From: Actinomycetes bacterium
GTDB lineage: Bacteria; Actinomycetota; Actinomycetes; Actinomycetales; Dermatophilaceae
Direction: 5' to 3'
Assembly (NCBI GenBank): GCA_023420415.1
Contig: JAEZWF010000004.1
Coordinates: 62,001 to 126,000, forward strand
Length of the DNA: 64,000 bases
Shown: positions 34,168 to 42,399 of the stretch, piece by piece
Layout: each line of letters begins with the position of its first letter
How positions within the stretch are numbered: position 1 is the stretch's first letter
Translations under genes and position numbers: made by a program
The notes under the pieces: model-generated
Told to the model about the DNA's origin: nothing
Databases searched by the model: none
What the model saw: the letters and a program-made list of their open reading frames with translations, nothing else

Positions 34168-34628
34168 CGGCTCACCCACGCGTCGGGGTCGTCGGCAAGT
34201 GCTCGCACGTGCTCGGGCAGGTTGCCCGAGAGCGCATCCGCGAGGCTGGTCCCGTCGAGGACCGCCCGCAGGCTGGCGCGCACGGCCACCCAGATGGTGG
34301 GCAGGTTCTGGGCGACACCGTCGTATGCCGTCTCGTGCGGGCGCAGGCCCCGCACCTCCGCGAGCGGGCCGTCGACGGCGCGGAACACCTCACCGAGGGT
34401 GATGTCGCGGGCCTCGCGCGCCAGGGTGTAGCCGCCGCGCGCCCCGCGGGTGCTGCGGACCAGGCCCGCGGTCCGCAGGTCGGCGACGATCGCCTCGAGG
34501 AACTTGCGTGGCAGCGTCTGCCGGTAGGCCAGGGTCTCCACGCTCACCGGCCCGGCTGCGGTGCTGGCCGCCTCGGCGAGGATGAGCATGGCGCGCACCG
34601 CGTACTCCGTGCGCGCCGAGATGTCCAC
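34164..34628 (-). CDS. Rrf2 family transcriptional regulator lacking cysteines
   Basis: A 154-residue winged-helix regulator (MDISARTEYAVRAMLILAEA, RKFLEAIVADLRTAGLV, STRGARGGYTLAREARDITL). The three cysteines that bind an iron-sulfur cluster in IscR/NsrR are absent and the protein has no cysteine at all, so it resembles the CymR/YwnA-type branch. GTG at 34628 gives the family N-terminus exactly; codons further upstream cross a palindrome. It is coupled to the SDR-like gene and divergent from a TauE-type sulfite/anion exporter, which suggests sulfur- or stress-linked control. Confidence 0.9.
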   Translation of the reverse strand: MDISARTEYAVRAMLILAEAASTAAGPVSVETLAYRQTLPRKFLEAIVADLRTAGLVRSTRGARGGYTLAREARDITLGEVFRAVDGPLAEVRGLRPHETAYDGVAQNLPTIWVAVRASLRAVLDGTSLADALSGNLPEHVRALADDPDAWVSR

Positions 34629-34680
34629 GGCCGCATTCTTCCCCACCCGGGTGCGCACCCGGCATACCGGACCCGCCTGT

Positions 34681-34732
34681 GCTTGCGTCCGCGGATCTGG
34701 CGGCCCTGGCGACCAGGGCCGCGGACGCAAGC
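34681..34732. repeat. palindrome, family B
   Basis: A 52-base near-perfect palindrome with ends GCTTGCGTCCGCGG and complement, in the divergent spacer between the Rrf2 and TauE-type genes. The left half matches the copy at 61165-61216 for its first 24 bases. Confidence 0.85.
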
Positions 34733-34770
34733 GCGCGGGGGCGGCCCAGCGGCGCTTCCGGCATCTGAGA

Positions 34771-34801
34771 CATAACGCGATGTTTGTTGACCCATAACGT
34801 C
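34771..34801 (+). promoter_or_regulatory. direct repeat CATAACG with TTGACC, upstream of exporter gene
   Basis: CATAACG occurs at 34771-34777 and 34793-34799, 22 bases apart, flanking TTGACC (34787-34792), a possible -35. The AT-richness stands out. This could be an Rrf2 operator or a promoter; no clear -10 was identified. Confidence 0.3.
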
Positions 34802-34865
34802 GCGTCACCACAAACTCCTACCTGACAGACCGGATATCGCACCCCCTCCCCTGACAGGAACACCC

Positions 34866-35795
34866 ATGCGCAAGCTCGTCCTCCTGGCCCTGGTCGGCCT
34901 CGGCGCCCAGCTCGTCGACGGCAGCCTCGGCATGGCCTATGGCGTCACGTCCACGACGCTGCTGCTGGCCATCGGCACCAACCCCGCCGCCGCCTCCGCC
35001 ACGGTCCACCTCGCCGAGATCGGCACGACCCTCGCGTCGGGTGCCTCGCACTGGAAGTTCGGCAACGTCAACTGGGGCGTGGTGCTCAAGATCGGCATCC
35101 CTGGCGCGCTCGGCGCGTTCGCCGGCGCCACCTTTCTCGCCAGCCTCGACACCTCCGTCGCCGCCCCGGTGATGTCGCTGATCCTGCTGGCCCTGGGCCT
35201 CTACGTGCTGGTGCGGTTCACCGTCCGCGGGCTGCGCACCGACCGGCTCGGCCACCCTCTGCGCAAGCGGTTCCTCGCACCGCTCGGTGTCTTCGCCGGC
35301 TTCATCGACGCGACCGGTGGCGGCGGCTGGGGCCCGGTGGGCACGCCCGCCATCCTCGCCAGCGGCCGGCTCGAGCCTCGCAAGGTGATCGGGTCGATCG
35401 ACACCAGCGAGTTCCTCGTGTCGGTGGCGGCCTCGCTGGGCTTCCTCATCGCCCTCGGCTCCCAGGGCATCAACTTCGCCTGGGTGGCGGCGCTGCTCGT
35501 CGGCGGCCTCGTCGCCGCGCCGATCGCCGCGTGGCTGGTGCGGCACATCCCGCCGCGGGTCCTCGGCTCGGCCGTCGGCGGCATCATCGTCCTCACCAAC
35601 ACCCGCACCCTGCTGAAGTCCGACTGGATCGACGCCTCGGCCGGCACCCGCTGGGTCGTGTATGCCGTGATCTACGCCGCGTGGGCCGCAGCCGTCGCGT
35701 GGTCGCTGCGGGCGCACCGCGCCGAGCGCGACCTGGCCCCGGAACCGACGCGCGAGCGTGAGGACGAGCGCAACCTGGCGGCCGACCCCGTCTGA
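34866..35795 (+). CDS. TSUP (TauE/SafE) family anion exporter
   Basis: A 309-residue membrane protein with about eight hydrophobic segments and the duplicated TauE/SafE pattern: QLVDGSLGMAYGVTSTTLL near the N-terminus and GFIDATGGGGWGPVGTPAIL in the second half. The family exports sulfite, sulfoacetate or related C2-sulfonates. A charged C-terminal tail follows the last helix. ATG is preceded by an AGGA element at 34857. It is divergent from the Rrf2-SDR pair, a common regulator-transporter layout, and converges on the amidohydrolase gene. Confidence 0.9.
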   Translation: MRKLVLLALVGLGAQLVDGSLGMAYGVTSTTLLLAIGTNPAAASATVHLAEIGTTLASGASHWKFGNVNWGVVLKIGIPGALGAFAGATFLASLDTSVAAPVMSLILLALGLYVLVRFTVRGLRTDRLGHPLRKRFLAPLGVFAGFIDATGGGGWGPVGTPAILASGRLEPRKVIGSIDTSEFLVSVAASLGFLIALGSQGINFAWVAALLVGGLVAAPIAAWLVRHIPPRVLGSAVGGIIVLTNTRTLLKSDWIDASAGTRWVVYAVIYAAWAAAVAWSLRAHRAERDLAPEPTREREDERNLAADPV

Positions 35796-35837
35796 CCGCC
35801 CGGGCGCATTACCGGGTTACCCGACAATGGACGCAGG

Positions 35838-36926
35838 TCAGATCGTGGTGCCGCGCAACACGATTCGCGACGGGTGGGCCAGCGCCCCGATCTCCTCGCG
35901 CGGGTCGGTCTCGTAGACGACGAGGTCCGCGTCGGCGCCCTCCTCGAGCCCCGGCCGGCCCAGCCACTCACGCGCACCCCAGGCCGCGGCATACACCGCC
36001 TCGCTCGGCGTGAGTCCCGCGGTGGTGAGCTCGAACGCCTCCCGGGCCACGAGTCCGTGCGGGAGCGAGCCGCCGGCGTCGGTGCCGAGATAGATGGGTA
36101 TGCCGGCCTCGTGGGCTGCGCGGACCGTGTCGAGTCGGCGGTCGTGGAGGTCGATCATGTGCTGGAAGTAGGCGGGGAACTTCTCGCGTGCGGGCTCGGC
36201 GATCTGGGGGAAGGTCGCGATGTTGACCAGGGTCGGGACGATCGCGATGTCCTGCTCGGCGAACTGGCGGATCGTCTCGTCCTCGAGACCAGTGGCGTGT
36301 TCGATGCAGTCGGTGCCGGCAGCCGCGAAGTCGTAGAGCGAGGCCTCACCGAAGCAGTGCGCGGTGACCCGGGCACCCTCCTCGTGGGCGGCCGCGATCG
36401 CGTCGGTGAGGACGTCGACCGGCCAGCAGGGGGTGAGGTCCCCGACCTCGCGGTCGATCCAGTCCCCCACCAGCTTGACCCAGCCGTCCCCGGCGCGAGC
36501 CTCGATGCGCACCCGCTCGACGAGCTGCTCGGGCTCGACCTCCCACGCGTAGTTGCGGATGTAGCGGCGGGTGCGCGCGATGTGGCGGCCGGCGCGGATG
36601 ACTTTGGGCAGGTCGTCGCGCTCGTCGATCCACCGCGTGTCGGCGGGCGACCCGGCGTCGCGGATGAGCAGGGTGCCGGCGTCACGGTCGGCCAGCGCCT
36701 GCTGCTCCGACGTCGCGTCGTCGACGGCACCGTGCGCGTCGAGCCCGACGTGGCAGTGGGCGTCGACGAGACCGGGCAGCACATAGCCGCGCACGGTCTC
36801 GACCTCGAGCCCCTGGGCGCTCGGGCGTTCGAAGGTGAGCCGCCCGCCCACGACCCACGCCTCAGGTCGCACGTCCTTCGGCCCGACGAGGACCTCCCCG
36901 ACCAGGTGCAGCACCGGTGCCGTCAT
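35838..36926 (-). CDS. amidohydrolase family protein
   Basis: A 362-residue metal-dependent hydrolase of the imidazolonepropionase/prolidase-like branch. Metal-ligand motifs are present: GLVDAHCHVGLD, RVTAHCFGEASLYDF, CIEHATG and LGTDAGGSLPHG. The substrate cannot be predicted; related proteins hydrolyse cyclic amides or Xaa-Pro dipeptides. ATG at 36926 is supported by a TAGGGT -10 box seven bases upstream, that is, a leaderless transcript. It is a single gene, converging on the exporter. Confidence 0.88.
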   Translation of the reverse strand: MTAPVLHLVGEVLVGPKDVRPEAWVVGGRLTFERPSAQGLEVETVRGYVLPGLVDAHCHVGLDAHGAVDDATSEQQALADRDAGTLLIRDAGSPADTRWIDERDDLPKVIRAGRHIARTRRYIRNYAWEVEPEQLVERVRIEARAGDGWVKLVGDWIDREVGDLTPCWPVDVLTDAIAAAHEEGARVTAHCFGEASLYDFAAAGTDCIEHATGLEDETIRQFAEQDIAIVPTLVNIATFPQIAEPAREKFPAYFQHMIDLHDRRLDTVRAAHEAGIPIYLGTDAGGSLPHGLVAREAFELTTAGLTPSEAVYAAAWGAREWLGRPGLEEGADADLVVYETDPREEIGALAHPSRIVLRGTTI

Positions 36927-36933
36927 GCACCCG

Positions 36934-36939
36934 ACCCTA
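36934..36939 (-). promoter_or_regulatory. -10 box of amidohydrolase leaderless promoter
   Basis: Minus-strand TAGGGT ends seven bases before ATG 36926, and no ribosome binding site is present. Confidence 0.5.
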
Positions 36940-36953
36940 CCCACGCACGAGTC

Positions 36954-36993
36954 GAGTGCCTGAGACCTCCCTATAGGTCGGTGTCAGGCACTC
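36954..36993 (-). terminator. 40-bp palindrome overlapping a stop codon
   Basis: GAGTGCCTGA and TCAGGCACTC form 10-bp arms around an inner ACCT/AGGT pair and a CTATA-containing centre. The right arm includes part of the stop codon of the alpha/beta hydrolase gene, so it probably terminates that transcript just before the amidohydrolase promoter. Confidence 0.55.
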
Positions 36994-37798
36994 AACTGGG
37001 CGTGGCGAACCGGCGCAGCGCCTCGATGACGACCTCGGGCGCGTCGGTGTGCACCCAGTGCGTCGCGCCCTTGACCGTGAGCAGCCGCACCCGCGGGAAG
37101 TAAGCCCGCATGGCCTCGGCGTCCTCGTCCCGGACGTACTCCGAGTCGCCACCGGCGATCCACAGTGCGCGTCCGGGGAAGGGCGCGACGTCGCCGGGCG
37201 CCAGCGGCCACCCGGCGATGACCGAGCCAGCGCCCTTGTCGGCGTCGGCGGCGACCAGCGGCAGGTTGGCCTGCCAGCGCCACCCGTCGCCGTCGCGGCG
37301 CAGGTTCTGCAGCAGGAACGCCTTGACCCCCGGGTCCGGCTCCTCGAACCGCGCCTCTGCGTCGGCCCGGCTGGTCAGCTGGTCGAGCGGGAGCTTCTTC
37401 ATCTCGTTGATGTAGCCCTCGAACCGCTCCAGCGACCCGTAGGACTTGGGCGCGATGTCGACGACGGCGACCCGGTCCACGAGGTCGGGGTGCTGCAACG
37501 CGAGCAGCATCGCGACCTTCCCCCCGAGCGAGTGACCGACGACCGCCCACGTCGCGTCGGGGTCGACCGTGCGCAACGTCGAGGCGACGGCCGCGGCATA
37601 CCCCTCGAAGGAGAACTCCTGAGACCACGGCGAGCGCCCGTGGTCGGGGAGGTCGACGAGGGTCGCGCGCACCTGGTCGCCCTCTGTGCCGGCGAGGGTC
37701 TTGGCGATCTGCTGCCAGTTGCGTCCCTGCCCGAAAAGCCCGTGGAGAAAGGCGATTCGTGGCCCGGCGGTGCCGACGGAGATCGTGTGGAGGGTCAC
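36992..37798 (-). CDS. alpha/beta fold hydrolase, YbfF-like
   Basis: A 268-residue hydrolase with oxyanion-hole FLHGLFG, nucleophile Ser90 in VVGHSLGGKVAM, and catalytic His in GATHWVHTDAP. It resembles the YbfF/ABHD11 esterase group acting on acyl esters. GTG at 37798 overlaps the ffh stop by four bases (GTGA), so it is translated with ffh. The substrate is unknown; the link to ffh is probably positional. The 3' end lies in a palindrome. Confidence 0.88.
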   Translation of the reverse strand: MTLHTISVGTAGPRIAFLHGLFGQGRNWQQIAKTLAGTEGDQVRATLVDLPDHGRSPWSQEFSFEGYAAAVASTLRTVDPDATWAVVGHSLGGKVAMLLALQHPDLVDRVAVVDIAPKSYGSLERFEGYINEMKKLPLDQLTSRADAEARFEEPDPGVKAFLLQNLRRDGDGWRWQANLPLVAADADKGAGSVIAGWPLAPGDVAPFPGRALWIAGGDSEYVRDEDAEAMRAYFPRVRLLTVKGATHWVHTDAPEVVIEALRRFATPS

Positions 37799-39417
37799 CG
37801 ACCGAGGAACTTCTCGAAGCCCGCCGGCAGGTTGTTGGGGTCGAGATCGGTGGGTAGGCCGCCGTTCCCGGCTCCCTGCCCACCTGCGCCGAACGCGGAG
37901 CCGCCAGCGGAAGTCTTTGCGGCAGTGGCCTTTTCGGCCGCGGCACGCTCCTCAGCGGCCCGCTTGGCGGGGTTGCCGGACTTGGACTTCTTGCGCTGTG
38001 GCTGCTGCTTGCCACGCTTGCCCTTGCCGCCACCCATGCCGGGGACGCCCGGCATGCCGGGGATGCCACCGCCGCGGGCGAGCTGCTTCATCATCTTCTG
38101 GGCCTCGGTGAACCGCTCGAGCAGCGCGTTGACCTCGGACACCTGCACACCCGAACCCTTGGCGATGCGGGCGCGACGAGATCCGTTGATCTGCTTGGAG
38201 TGCGTGCGCTCGAACGGCGTCATCGACCGCACCATCGCCTCGATGCGGTCGAACTCGCGCGGGTCGAGGTTGTCGAGCTGGGCCTTCATCTGGCCCATGC
38301 CCGGCATCATGCCGAGCATCGACTTGAGGCCACCCATCTTCTTCAGCGCGGCCATCTGCGACAGGAAGTCGTCGAAGGTGAAGTCCTCCTCGGCGAGGAA
38401 CTTGCGCTGCATCTCCTCGGCCTGGCTGGCGTCGAAGGCCCGCTCGGCCTGCTCGATCAGGGTGAGGACGTCACCCATGTCGAGGATGCGCGAGGCCATC
38501 CGGTCCGGGTGGAAGACCTCGAAGTCCTTCACGTTCTCGCCGGTGGAGGCAAACATGATCGGCCGGCCCGTGATGCTCGCGACCGACAGGGCCGCACCAC
38601 CGCGGGCGTCACCGTCGAGCTTGGACAGCACGACACCGGTGAAGTCGACGCCCTCCTGGAAGGCCTGGGCGGTCTCCACCGCGGCCTGGCCGATCATCGC
38701 GTCGATGACGAACAGGACCTCGTCGGGCTGGATCGCGGCGCGGATGTCCGCGGCCTGCTGCATGAGGTCGGCGTCGACGGCCAGGCGGCCGGCGGTGTCG
38801 ACGATGACGACGTCGTGCTGCCTCTGCCGGGCCTGCTCGATGCCGGCCCGGCTCACCGCGACCGGGTCGCCGAAGCTGCGCGTGCCCTCGCCCGTCGGCC
38901 CGACCGCGTCGTGGCCGCCGATGTTGCCGCGCTCGGGGGCGAAGACCGGCACCCCCGCCCGCTCACCGACGACCTCGAGCTGGGTGACGGCGTTGGGGCG
39001 CTGCAGGTCGGCCGCGACCAGCATCGGGGTGTGGCCCTGGTCCTTGAGCCAGTAGGCGAGCTTGCCGGCGAGCGTGGTCTTACCGGCTCCCTGCAGACCC
39101 GCGAGCATGATGACGGTCGGCGGGTTCTTGGCGTACTGGATCGTGCGGGTCTCGCCACCGAGGATCGACACCAGCTCGTCGTTGACGATCTTGACGACCT
39201 GCTGGGCCGGGTTGAGCGCCTGCGACACCTCGGCACCGAGCGCCCGCTCGCGCACGCCGGCCGTGAACTTCTTGACGACCGGCAGCGCGACGTCGGCGTC
39301 GAGCAGCGCGAGGCGGATGTCGCGGATCGTGCTGTTGACGTCGGACTCGGACAGCCGCCCCTTGCCCCGGAGGTTCTTGAAGGTGGCTGTCAGGCGGTCG
39401 GAAAGGCTCGTGAACAC
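37795..39417 (-). CDS. ffh: signal recognition particle protein Ffh
   Basis: Ffh binds 4.5S/SRP RNA and nascent membrane proteins and docks with FtsY. From GTG at 39417 it has 540 residues: N domain (1-90), GTPase domain with P-loop GLQGAGKTT (107-115), VDTAGRLAVD and LSKLDGDARGG, and the Met-rich M domain (about 325-435, GLKSMLGMMPGMGQMKAQL; MTPFERTHSKQINGSRRARIAKGSG). A Gly/Lys/Ala-rich tail of about 90 residues follows, as in other actinobacteria. Upstream codons fall in palindromic repeats. The stop overlaps the hydrolase start. Confidence 0.97.
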   Translation of the reverse strand: MFTSLSDRLTATFKNLRGKGRLSESDVNSTIRDIRLALLDADVALPVVKKFTAGVRERALGAEVSQALNPAQQVVKIVNDELVSILGGETRTIQYAKNPPTVIMLAGLQGAGKTTLAGKLAYWLKDQGHTPMLVAADLQRPNAVTQLEVVGERAGVPVFAPERGNIGGHDAVGPTGEGTRSFGDPVAVSRAGIEQARQRQHDVVIVDTAGRLAVDADLMQQAADIRAAIQPDEVLFVIDAMIGQAAVETAQAFQEGVDFTGVVLSKLDGDARGGAALSVASITGRPIMFASTGENVKDFEVFHPDRMASRILDMGDVLTLIEQAERAFDASQAEEMQRKFLAEEDFTFDDFLSQMAALKKMGGLKSMLGMMPGMGQMKAQLDNLDPREFDRIEAMVRSMTPFERTHSKQINGSRRARIAKGSGVQVSEVNALLERFTEAQKMMKQLARGGGIPGMPGVPGMGGGKGKRGKQQPQRKKSKSGNPAKRAAEERAAAEKATAAKTSAGGSAFGAGGQGAGNGGLPTDLDPNNLPAGFEKFLGR

Positions 39418-39462
39418 GCGCCCCAGCCTAATCGAGCGGCCGCACCCCCTCGCGCGCGCTTC

Positions 39463-39574
39463 CTTGCGTCTGCGAAGTTGCCCACCAGCGGGGCAAACTC
39501 GCAGACGTTGCACGCGCTCGCTTCCTTGCGTCTGCGAAGTTGCCCACCAGCGGGGCAAACTCGCAGACGTTGCA
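39463..39574. repeat. two tandem nested palindromes, family A (copies 3 and 4)
   Basis: Copies at 39463-39512 and 39525-39574 are almost identical and repeat with a 62-bp period. Each has arms CGTCTGCGA and complement around the invariant TTGCCCACCAGCGGGGCAA. They lie between the glnD stop and the ffh start; a GTATGCCG follows at 39578. Confidence 0.9.
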
Positions 39575-39595
39575 GGGGTATGCCGGGGGCGTGCG

Positions 39596-41974
39596 TCAGG
39601 CGGGCGCGGGTCCGTCGCAGGTGTCGATCACCATGGCGACCGTCTGGGCCACCTTGGCCGGCGACAGGAGGCGGCCACCGAACTCGGTGAGGTAGAAGGT
39701 GTCGAGGGTCTGGCCGGCATACGTGGCGATGTGCGCCGAGCGCACCGACAGGCCAGCCTTGGCGAACCCCATGCCGAGCTCGTGCAGCAACCCCGGCCGG
39801 TCCTGGGCGCGCACCTCGATCACGGTCGCCTCGTCGGACGCGTGCGGCACGACGAGCGCCCGCGCCTGCCCGGGCGACCCCGTGCCGGACTCCCCGCTCG
39901 GCCGGCCGGCATACCTGCGTCGTCGCTCGAGCAGACCGAGCGGCGCCCGGTCACCCTCGGCGAGGCGGGCGAGGCCGCGCACGATCCGCTCCTCGTGGGG
40001 CTCGTCCCCGCTCGGGCTCTCGACGTGCCATTCGTTGGCGGCGACGCCGTCGACGGTGCGCAGGATTGCCGTGCGTACGACGAGGCCCTGTGCCGCCAGC
40101 AGCCCGGCGGTGTCCGCGAAGAGCCCGAGCCGGTCGCGGTCGAACACGTCGAGGCGGTAGCTGCCACCCTGCGGGCGGACGACGACCCGCGGCTCCCCCG
40201 CCGCCACCGACTCCAGCTCGGCCTGCTCGACCGTGGTCGAGCGAGCGGTATCCGCCGAGCCGGGAGTCTCGGCGTCCCAGCCGGCCCGGGTGGCGTCGGC
40301 GAGCTGGCGCAGCAGGCTCGCCCGCCAGTCGGTCCAGGCCTGCGGGCCGGCTGCACTCGCGTCAGCCTCGGTCAGCGCGCGCAACAGCTCGAAGACCTCG
40401 CGCGACCCGTCTGCGGCCTTGCGGGCGGCGACGACGGTCGCGGGGTCCTGGTGGTCGCGGCGGGTGGCCAGGTCGATGAGGGTGAGGTGTTCGCGCACCA
40501 TCGTCTCGACGACCGCGACGTCCGCCGCGGCATATCCCAGGCGCGTGGCGACCGCGCGGGCGATGGGCGCTCCGACCACCGAATGGTCATGTGCCCCAGG
40601 GGTTTTCCCGATGTCGTGCAGCAGCGAGGCGAGGAGCAGGAGGTCGGCGCGACCCACCTCGCGCACGAGACCACCCGCGACCACGACGGTCTCGACGAGG
40701 TGGCGGTCGACGGTGTGGCGGTGCACCGCGTTGCGCTGCGGCCGCGAGCGCACCGACGCCCACTCGGGCAGCCAGCGGTCGACGATGCCGGCCTGGTCGA
40801 GCCCCTCCCACACCCCGACGAGGCCCGGGCCCGTGGCCAGCAGGTCGGCGAAGAGGTCGCAGGCGATCGCCGGCCAGGGCTCGGGCAGCGAAGGCGCCTG
40901 GCTCGCGAGGTTGCCCAGCGTCGTCGGGGCGATCGGCAGCCGGTTGCGTGCGGCCACCACCGCGGCGCGCAGGGGCAGCAGCGGGTCGGTCGACAGTGCG
41001 CTGCGCGGCCCGAGCACGACCTCACCGTCGTGCTCGAACATCCCGTAGCCGAGCGGGTTGAGCTGCGGGCGACGGGGACCCACCCGCAAGGTGCGGGCGC
41101 GTTGCGACTGCCCGGCCCGCCGGACCGTGCCGTCGAGCGCATAGGCGATGGTGCGCCCCGCCCCCGCCACCGACGTCAGCAGCTCGTCGGCGTCGGCGTG
41201 ACCGAGGAGTGCTGCCACCGCGTCCTGGTCCTCGCGGGTGAGCCGGTCACGCCCCCGCCCGGTGACGACGTGCACCGCGTCCCGGACGTCGAGCAGCACC
41301 CGGTGGGCCTCGTCGAGACCGGCGCGCGGGCGGTCGGTCAACCAGGCCGCGACGAGGGCGTCGAGGACGGTCAGGTCGCGCAGCCCGCCGTGGGCCTCCT
41401 TGAGGTCCGGGGCAAGGCTCTGGGCAAGCTCACCGTGACGAGAATGCCTGGCCCGCAACGCCTCCACGAGGTCGGGCAGTCGCTTGCGCGCGTTGGCCCG
41501 CCAGTCGTGGGCGACGGTCGAGCGGGCCGCAGCCACCACGTCCGGGTCACCGGCAACGCAGTCGAGGTCGAGCAGTCCGACGGCCGCGGTGAGGTCGCCG
41601 GAGGCGACGGTGCGGCACTGGTTGACGGTGCGCACCGAGTGGTCGAGCTTGATGCCGGCGTCCCACACGGGATACCAGACGCGGTCGGCGAGCTCGCGCA
41701 GCCGGTCGCCCCCGAGCGAGCGCCCGTAGTGGAGCAGGACCAGGTCGACGTCGCTCAGCGGACCGGAGTCGCCGCGAGCCAGGCTGCCCACGGCGGCCAG
41801 CGCGACCCCCTCACCGGACCGGCCGTCCAGGGCCTCGTCCCACACACCTGCGAGCCACTCGCGGGTCAGAACGGCGATGGCCTCGCGCCGTGCCGCCCCT
41901 GCCCCGGGGGCCTCGAACCCGCGCGCCCCGGCGACGTCCAGCCGCCTCGCGGCCACATCCGTCTGCACCGTCAT
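39596..41974 (-). CDS. glnD: [protein-PII] uridylyltransferase/uridylyl-removing enzyme
   Basis: GlnD senses glutamine and modifies PII; in actinobacteria the modification is often adenylylation. The 792-residue protein has the nucleotidyltransferase domain with GSLARGDSGPLSDVDLVLL (about 70-90), a central helical region, an HD domain (LLASLLHDIGKTPGAHDHSV, about 455-475) and two C-terminal ACT domains (about 600-680 and 715-792). It is the third gene of the amt-glnK-glnD operon, 86 bases after glnK with an octamer hairpin between. ATG 41974 is preferred; a GTG two codons upstream is possible. Confidence 0.95.
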   Translation of the reverse strand: MTVQTDVAARRLDVAGARGFEAPGAGAARREAIAVLTREWLAGVWDEALDGRSGEGVALAAVGSLARGDSGPLSDVDLVLLHYGRSLGGDRLRELADRVWYPVWDAGIKLDHSVRTVNQCRTVASGDLTAAVGLLDLDCVAGDPDVVAAARSTVAHDWRANARKRLPDLVEALRARHSRHGELAQSLAPDLKEAHGGLRDLTVLDALVAAWLTDRPRAGLDEAHRVLLDVRDAVHVVTGRGRDRLTREDQDAVAALLGHADADELLTSVAGAGRTIAYALDGTVRRAGQSQRARTLRVGPRRPQLNPLGYGMFEHDGEVVLGPRSALSTDPLLPLRAAVVAARNRLPIAPTTLGNLASQAPSLPEPWPAIACDLFADLLATGPGLVGVWEGLDQAGIVDRWLPEWASVRSRPQRNAVHRHTVDRHLVETVVVAGGLVREVGRADLLLLASLLHDIGKTPGAHDHSVVGAPIARAVATRLGYAAADVAVVETMVREHLTLIDLATRRDHQDPATVVAARKAADGSREVFELLRALTEADASAAGPQAWTDWRASLLRQLADATRAGWDAETPGSADTARSTTVEQAELESVAAGEPRVVVRPQGGSYRLDVFDRDRLGLFADTAGLLAAQGLVVRTAILRTVDGVAANEWHVESPSGDEPHEERIVRGLARLAEGDRAPLGLLERRRRYAGRPSGESGTGSPGQARALVVPHASDEATVIEVRAQDRPGLLHELGMGFAKAGLSVRSAHIATYAGQTLDTFYLTEFGGRLLSPAKVAQTVAMVIDTCDGPAPA

Positions 41975-42009
41975 CTCCACGCCTCCCGGTCGTCGCGCTC
42001 TCGACTGGA

Positions 42010-42056
42010 CCACGCGGCATACCTCCGTCTGCAGGGAGAGGCGGTATGCCGCGTGG
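42010..42056 (-). terminator. hairpin of inverted GGTATGCCGCGTGG units after glnK
   Basis: CCACGCGGCATACC (42010-42023) and GGTATGCCGCGTGG (42043-42056) form a perfect 14-bp stem with a 19-base loop, four bases past the glnK stop. It could attenuate transcription between glnK and glnD. Confidence 0.6.
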
Positions 42057-42060
42057 CCGG

Positions 42061-42399
42061 CTAGAGCGCGTCCGTGCCGTGCTCGCCGGTGCGGACCCGG
42101 ATGACGTCGTCGACGGGGACGGTCCAGATCTTGCCGTCACCGATCCGGCCGGTCTGGGCCGCCTTGAGGATGACGTCAGCGACCGAGCCTGCGTCCATGT
42201 CGTCGACGAGCACCTCGAGGCGCACCTTGGGCACGAAGTCGACCTGGTACTCGGCCCCACGGTAGACCTCGCTGTGCCCGCGCTGGCGGCCGTAACCGGA
42301 GGCTTCGCTGACGGTCATGCCCGAGATGCCGTAGGACTCCAGGGCCTCCTTCACCTCGTCGAGCTGGTGCGGCTTGATGATGGCGGTGACGAGCTTCAT
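42061..42399 (-). CDS. glnK: nitrogen regulatory protein PII
   Basis: PII integrates 2-oxoglutarate, ATP/ADP and nitrogen signals and blocks Amt channels. The 112-residue protein matches the family, with the T-loop YGRQRGHSEVYRGAEYQVDF carrying Tyr51, the GlnD modification site, and the C-terminal RIGDGKIWTVPVDDVIRVRTG. Its start overlaps the amt stop by four bases (ATGA). Together with amt and glnD it forms the standard actinobacterial operon, which supports the GlnK naming. Confidence 0.97.
   Translation of the reverse strand: MKLVTAIIKPHQLDEVKEALESYGISGMTVSEASGYGRQRGHSEVYRGAEYQVDFVPKVRLEVLVDDMDAGSVADVILKAAQTGRIGDGKIWTVPVDDVIRVRTGEHGTDAL

Noticed and set aside
39463..39574. Tandem palindromes considered as a CRISPR fragment
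   Set aside because: Only two units, a 12-base gap with no spacer-like variation, and no cas genes.
39062..42064. 1000-codon open frame on the plus strand opposite glnD and ffh
   Set aside because: Antisense shadow of certain genes; low-complexity Arg/Gly/Pro translation.
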